A stretch of DNA of 8,971 nucleotides, from NCBI GenBank assembly GCA_030597645.1, contig JAUVRN010000058.1, forward strand, positions 1 through 8,971, given 5' to 3'. This stretch comes from Candidatus Zixiibacteriota bacterium (GTDB taxonomy: Bacteria; Zixibacteria; MSB-5A5; JAUVRN01). The notes below the pieces were generated by a model. The model worked only from the letters and a program-made list of their open reading frames with translations. It was not told where the DNA came from and searched no databases. How positions within the stretch are numbered: the stretch's first letter is position 1; each line of letters opens with the position of its first letter. Both the position numbers and the translations under genes were made by a program. This document shows positions 5,701 through 8,971 of this stretch, piece by piece.

Positions 5701-6733
5701 AGTTCGACCTCTTGTCGGACACGCCTGTAGTGCCGGACAGCGCGAGGGTCAGCGAGTCTACTACGGCCCGGGGATCGGCCCGACCCGAGCGTACCAGCGC
5801 TTCGGCATCGGCCACGTGCTCGGTGGCATGTTTCAAGCGTTCTTCGCGAACGCCGCGCAGCCATTCGACGAGCTGTTCGGCGCGGGCGCCGGGCAAACGC
5901 AGTGTTCGGGCCAGCTCCCAGTGTTGGCGAGTACCGGCTCGCTGTGCTCGACGCAAATCAAAAAAGTGCATCGCCAGTCTGCCCAGGAGGCCGGCCGGAT
6001 CGATGCCGGCTGCGACCAACCTGCGCACGAGACTCAGTGCCCGGGGGCGGTCACCGGCCAGAAGCGGCGGCACCAGGTCCTCGACGTGTGCTCCCGCAGT
6101 GTGTCCCGCCACCGTATCGATGTCCGGGACCTCGACGGTGTCGCGCTCTCCTACGAACAGGGCCAACTTTTCGATTTCGCTTGCGAGAGCGCCTGCGTCG
6201 TTGCCCGTCAGGTCGAGGAGTCGGGCCATGGCGCCCGGTGCGGCTTTGCGGCCTGCCGCCTTCAGTTTTCTCTGCGCGAACGCTGCTGCCTGGCTGGCCG
6301 TGAGCGGTTCGCAAGCCACGGCGCGGCCCGCGTCGGTGAACCATTTGTAGAACCGGGTCCGCCGGTCGATCTCCGGTGGTCCCACAAAGATCAACAGCGA
6401 CGGTCCCGCGACATCGTCCATCCGGTCGGGCAAACGCGCCTTGTGCGCAGAAGCCAGCTTGTGTGCGTCGTGGATTACTACGGCCACGCGCTCGCCGAGC
6501 ATCGGTATCGCCTGGACGCTGTGGAGAATCGAGGCCGTGTCGGTCTGGCTGCCCAACTGGTGGTGGATGCCGAACCCTGCCTGTTCCCGGGGCATGAATC
6601 GTTCGACGGCTCTGCGAACCGTTTCGCTCTTGATGTACTCGTCGTGTCCGTAGACCAGATAGGCACCGCCGAAGGATGGCCCGGCAGCGGACTCGATGAA
6701 AGAGCGTGGAGTCAGCGTGCTTGACTTAGCCAT
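5699..6733 (-). CDS. holA: DNA polymerase III delta subunit
   Basis: Delta is the clamp-opening subunit of the replicative clamp loader. It binds the beta clamp and works with delta-prime and tau/gamma to load it at primed sites. From ATG 6733 the protein is 344 residues, close to the usual HolA length. Recognisable segments are AYLVYGHDEYIKSETVRRAVE (24-44), ERVAVVIHDAHKL (81-93), LLIFVGPPEIDRRTRFYKWF (113-132), LLDLTGNDAGALASEIEKLA (172-191), AGAHVEDLVPPLLAGDRPRAL (213-233) and a helical C-terminal collar domain. An upstream ATG at 6835 would add 34 Cys/Pro-rich residues that do not fit the family, so 6733 is preferred, although its ribosome binding site is weak. holA is first in a minus-strand operon with the sigma and anti-sigma genes. 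The identification is strong. Confidence 0.93.
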   Translation of the reverse strand: MAKSSTLTPRSFIESAAGPSFGGAYLVYGHDEYIKSETVRRAVERFMPREQAGFGIHHQLGSQTDTASILHSVQAIPMLGERVAVVIHDAHKLASAHKARLPDRMDDVAGPSLLIFVGPPEIDRRTRFYKWFTDAGRAVACEPLTASQAAAFAQRKLKAAGRKAAPGAMARLLDLTGNDAGALASEIEKLALFVGERDTVEVPDIDTVAGHTAGAHVEDLVPPLLAGDRPRALSLVRRLVAAGIDPAGLLGRLAMHFFDLRRAQRAGTRQHWELARTLRLPGARAEQLVEWLRGVREERLKHATEHVADAEALVRSGRADPRAVVDSLTLALSGTTGVSDKRSN

Positions 6734-6845
6734 CGCCGCCAAGCATACCGCGCCAGGCGGCTCCGGGCAAGCTGGTGTCGACGCCTGCGGGCCGCATGTG
6801 GAATCAGCTTGCGGTGCTGCGCAACCGGGCCGCATATTTGATGCC

Positions 6846-7844
6846 GTGTGGAGGATCGCAGCGCTTACCGTGGGCGTATGGCTGGCCGCGTCACCCTGGT
6901 GTGAAGCGGCTCAACTCGAGCTGGGACTGGGAGTGTCGCAGCCCGCGCTCAATGACACGGAGCAGCCGTGGGCCGTCGGCGGTACGATCCGCCTGGGCTA
7001 CACGCACCCGCTGACGCACCGCTGGCGGCTCAACGTCGAAGCGGGCTACACCCACTTTCTCAACGACACCTCTTCCAGTTCGACGATCAAGTTTCTGCTT
7101 CCGAATAATAACGCCGACCTGAGCTGGAATCTCTTCTCGGTGGACGTGGGCGTCGACTATCTGCTGTCGACCGGTCGAACGCGACCCTACGTGCGTGGGA
7201 TCGTGGGGGCGGTCTTCTGGGATGTTCAGACCCTGGACGGCGAACCGGTGCCGGTCACCACCCCATCGGGAGCGACGACTTCGTTTTCTGCGGAAGAGAT
7301 CGCCATCAAGGCTGCCCTGGGTGTGGAGCACCAGCTCAGCTACCGCGTCGGACTGGGACTCGAGGCCGAGGCGGGCTACCTGACCGGAATCGGCGCCGAC
7401 TTTTCGTCGGAGGCCAACAGCCAGAGATCCCGAGCCCTCGGGTCGGTGCTGCTCAAGCTGACGTATACGCTCGGCCGTGCTCCCAGCAGTGATCCCTCGG
7501 CGCCCATGATCGTGCCCGCTGTCGTGGCGGGGACGGCACCCGAGCATGACGGCACACGAGACGACGACTCCGATGGCGACGGCGTTCCGGACAGGCTCGA
7601 CCGATGTTCCGAGACGCCGCCCGAGGCGGCCGGCTGGGTCGATGTGTACGGATGTCCGGTCGACATCGACCGCGACGGCATACCCGACTATCGTGACGAC
7701 TGTCCCGAATCCAGCGGCGACGGGCCGGTCAACGAGACCGGGTGTGTGGATGATGCCGACGGTGACGGTGTACCGGACCTCGTCGACGAATGTCCGGACA
7801 CGCCACCGGGCACCGATGTAGACAGCCGCGGCTGCGCCGAGTAG
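6846..7844 (+). CDS. outer-membrane beta-barrel protein with three TSP3 calcium repeats
   Basis: From GTG 6846 this is a 332-residue exported protein. Residues 1-22 (WRIAALTVGVWLAASPWCEA) read as a signal peptide. Residues 23-210 show alternating strands typical of OmpA/OmpW-like eight-strand barrels, for example TIRLGYTHPLTHRWRLNVEA, LFSVDVGVDYLLS, RPYVRGIVGAVF and LGSVLLKLTYTLG. After a Pro/Ser/Ala linker come three thrombospondin type 3 repeats: SDGDGVPDRLDRC (242-254), DIDRDGIPDYRDDC (273-286) and DADGDGVPDLVDEC (303-316). Their Asp-rich loops are expected to bind calcium, and paired cysteines lie at 254/270, 286/300 and 316/330. In many such proteins TSP3 repeats lead into an OmpA peptidoglycan-binding domain; here the protein stops at GCAE. 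Other starts (GTG 6798, ATG 6696) are possible, but 6696 would overlap holA. The gene is divergent from holA. Its role is probably structural or adhesive (inference). Confidence 0.8.
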   Translation: MWRIAALTVGVWLAASPWCEAAQLELGLGVSQPALNDTEQPWAVGGTIRLGYTHPLTHRWRLNVEAGYTHFLNDTSSSSTIKFLLPNNNADLSWNLFSVDVGVDYLLSTGRTRPYVRGIVGAVFWDVQTLDGEPVPVTTPSGATTSFSAEEIAIKAALGVEHQLSYRVGLGLEAEAGYLTGIGADFSSEANSQRSRALGSVLLKLTYTLGRAPSSDPSAPMIVPAVVAGTAPEHDGTRDDDSDGDGVPDRLDRCSETPPEAAGWVDVYGCPVDIDRDGIPDYRDDCPESSGDGPVNETGCVDDADGDGVPDLVDECPDTPPGTDVDSRGCAE

Positions 7845-7942
7845 CACCAAGGCTACGTCTCCGCGCATTCTGCACGTCCGTCTCGTTTCGCTCTAAGATC
7901 CGGATTTTCGCTTCGAAAGCACTTTTTCAACGGGACACGACA
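7845..7942. other. short convergent intergenic region
   Basis: This 98-base gap lies between the convergent barrel and antiporter genes. On the plus strand a weak stem TTTCG-CTT-CGAAA near 7905-7918 is followed by CACTTTTTC, which could be a poor terminator for the barrel gene. No coding continuation resembling an OmpA domain is present in any frame. Confidence 0.3.
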
Positions 7943-8971
7943 CTAGTCTTCCGGGTGCAATTCTCCCGCGCGTGCCAGCGACAGTTTGGTCAGGTACGGC
8001 CCCACGCTTTCGTAGACGATCACCGATGACAGGATGACCGTCGATACCACGTGACCAAACGCGGGCACGTGTTCCGATACCAGCAGTGCCATGCCGATCG
8101 CCACACCCGCCTGGGGCAGCAGGGCCAGGCCAAGGTGTTTTCGCACCACCGGGTCGGCGTTGAAGCGGCGCGACGCCCAGGCGATGCCGAGGTACTTCCC
8201 GATGGGCCGGGCGACGAGGTAGGCCAGGCCGAGCAGGCCGAGCCCGGAGAGCGCATCCAGGTGCAGGCTGGCTCCCGACAAAACGAAAAATGCGATGTAA
8301 AAGGGCATCTCGGTCTGCCGCAATTCGGCGTAGATCAGCCGGTGCATCATGGAGAGGTTGTTGGTCACCGCTCCGATGATCAGGCAGACGAGAAGGTGTG
8401 AGATCCCCAGCGTCTTGGCGAGACCGATGCCGAGCAGCAGTCCGCCGATGATGACCAGGAGCAGCTCCGACAGATCATCGATGTGCTGCTCCCAGTAGGT
8501 GATCACCATGGCGATGGCACCGCCGATCAGCACGGCGACAATCAGCTCCATGAACAGGTCGAGCATTACACCACCCACCGCCGAACCGGTTGTGAGCTGA
8601 ATCACGGCAAACGTGAGCCGGAACACGACCAGGCAGAGGACGTTGTTCATGGCCACCACGGCCAGGAGTGTGTCGGTAAGCGTGCCCGAACTCTTGTATT
8701 CGCGCACTACCAGCAGGATGACACCCGGAGCGGTGGCGATGCTGATCGATCCGAGTATGGTGGCCAGGGCGTAGTCACGGGTCACGGCGGCCGTCACGCC
8801 GAATACCAGGATGAAGGCGCCGAAGCTCTCGGCCAGGGCGACCAGTACGACGCGTTTGCCGAGCGCCTTGAGGTGCGTGATCTGGATCTCGCCGCCGATG
8901 GCAAAGAGGATCAACCCCAGGGCGATCTCGTTGAGCATGTGGATGTCCTGGAGCGTTTCGGCAGAAATGAG
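7943..8971 (-). CDS. CPA2-type cation/proton antiporter (5' end beyond window)
   Basis: This is an inner-membrane Na+/H+ or K+/H+ exchanger-family protein (PF00999-like). The frame stays open to the right edge, with LISAETLQDIH before the internal Met at 8938. The gene therefore begins outside the window, and 342 residues are visible. It is almost wholly hydrophobic helices, with family-like segments NEIALGLILFAIGGEIQI, SISIATAPGVILLVVREYKS, IGGLLLGIGLAKTLGISHLL, MPFYIAFFVLSGASLHL and LGLALLPQAGVAIGMALLV. It ends at LHPED, with no C-terminal TrkA-N (RCK) domain as in KefB/KefC. Counting from the Met at 8938, the helix expected to carry the ion-binding acidic residue(s) reads VVAMNNVLCLVVF (94-106), with Asn at 98 and 99. 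The family is secure; the ion and transport activity are open. Confidence 0.88.
   Translation of the reverse strand, partial: LISAETLQDIHMLNEIALGLILFAIGGEIQITHLKALGKRVVLVALAESFGAFILVFGVTAAVTRDYALATILGSISIATAPGVILLVVREYKSSGTLTDTLLAVVAMNNVLCLVVFRLTFAVIQLTTGSAVGGVMLDLFMELIVAVLIGGAIAMVITYWEQHIDDLSELLLVIIGGLLLGIGLAKTLGISHLLVCLIIGAVTNNLSMMHRLIYAELRQTEMPFYIAFFVLSGASLHLDALSGLGLLGLAYLVARPIGKYLGIAWASRRFNADPVVRKHLGLALLPQAGVAIGMALLVSEHVPAFGHVVSTVILSSVIVYESVGPYLTKLSLARAGELHPED

Noticed and set aside
5622..6724. Long plus-strand open frames opposite holA
   Set aside because: They lie antisense to a well-supported holA and have biased Arg/Ala/Ser-rich compositions. No family resemblance or ribosome binding site was seen.
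6696..6845. N-terminal extension of the barrel protein from ATG 6696
   Set aside because: It would overlap the start of holA on the other strand and put about 50 residues before a clear signal peptide. GTG 6846 explains the export signal better.
6891..7868. 325-codon minus-strand open frame opposite the barrel gene
   Set aside because: The plus strand encodes a signal peptide, barrel strands and TSP3 repeats. The minus frame is Arg/Val-rich shadow sequence produced by the repetitive GAC-rich codons.
1..8971. A novel defence, mobile or biosynthetic system
   Set aside because: No transposase, integrase, nuclease, toxin-antitoxin pair, direct-repeat array or clustered biosynthetic enzymes were seen. 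All seven well-supported genes belong to known families in ordinary arrangements.

Overview
This window looks like an ordinary chromosomal stretch from a high-GC, Gram-negative (diderm) bacterium. The diderm assignment rests on a signal-peptide protein with an outer-membrane-type beta barrel and calcium-binding TSP3 repeats, and on an ECF sigma factor paired with a membrane-anchored zinc-finger anti-sigma factor. I could not identify the phylum by reading. The mix of a head-GIN (DUF2807-like) protein, a eukaryotic-style class I aldolase and a barrel/TSP3 protein would fit several poorly cultured lineages.

Layout, left to right. (1) A possible 34-codon tail of an upstream gene ends at 105. It is followed by a nitronate monooxygenase-like flavoprotein (228-1478, +) whose base and codon use is clearly more AT-rich than everything after it. 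(2) A secreted head-GIN beta-solenoid protein (1688-2497, +) carries an SSGD turn repeated at an almost perfect 20-residue period. (3) A perfect 10-bp hairpin lies between this gene and a convergent class I fructose-bisphosphate aldolase (2563-3591, -), and can serve as terminator for both. (4) The aldolase leader holds a readable sigma70-like promoter and a 12-bp palindrome. (5) A minus-strand operon follows: holA (6733 to 5699), a TTG-started ECF sigma factor (5688 to 5116) and a transmembrane anti-sigma factor (4962 to 3787). It ends in a hairpin terminator that overlaps the aldolase promoter. (6) A barrel/TSP3 protein (6846-7844, +) is divergent from holA and lacks the usual OmpA peptidoglycan-binding domain. 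(7) A CPA2-type cation/proton antiporter (7943-8971, -) runs off the right edge and shows Asn-Asn where a membrane-buried acidic pair is usual.

Functionally the genes mix housekeeping (replication clamp loader, glycolysis/gluconeogenesis) with envelope sensing and envelope structure (sigma/anti-sigma pair, secreted solenoid, barrel protein, antiporter). The pairing of sigma and anti-sigma genes is the only strong functional link. I saw no mobile element, CRISPR array, tRNA or rRNA, and no convincing multi-gene novel system. The observations most worth checking are the antiporter NN motif, the 20-residue solenoid, the large unrecognised periplasmic part of the anti-sigma factor, the barrel protein without an OmpA domain, and the compositional break around the first gene.
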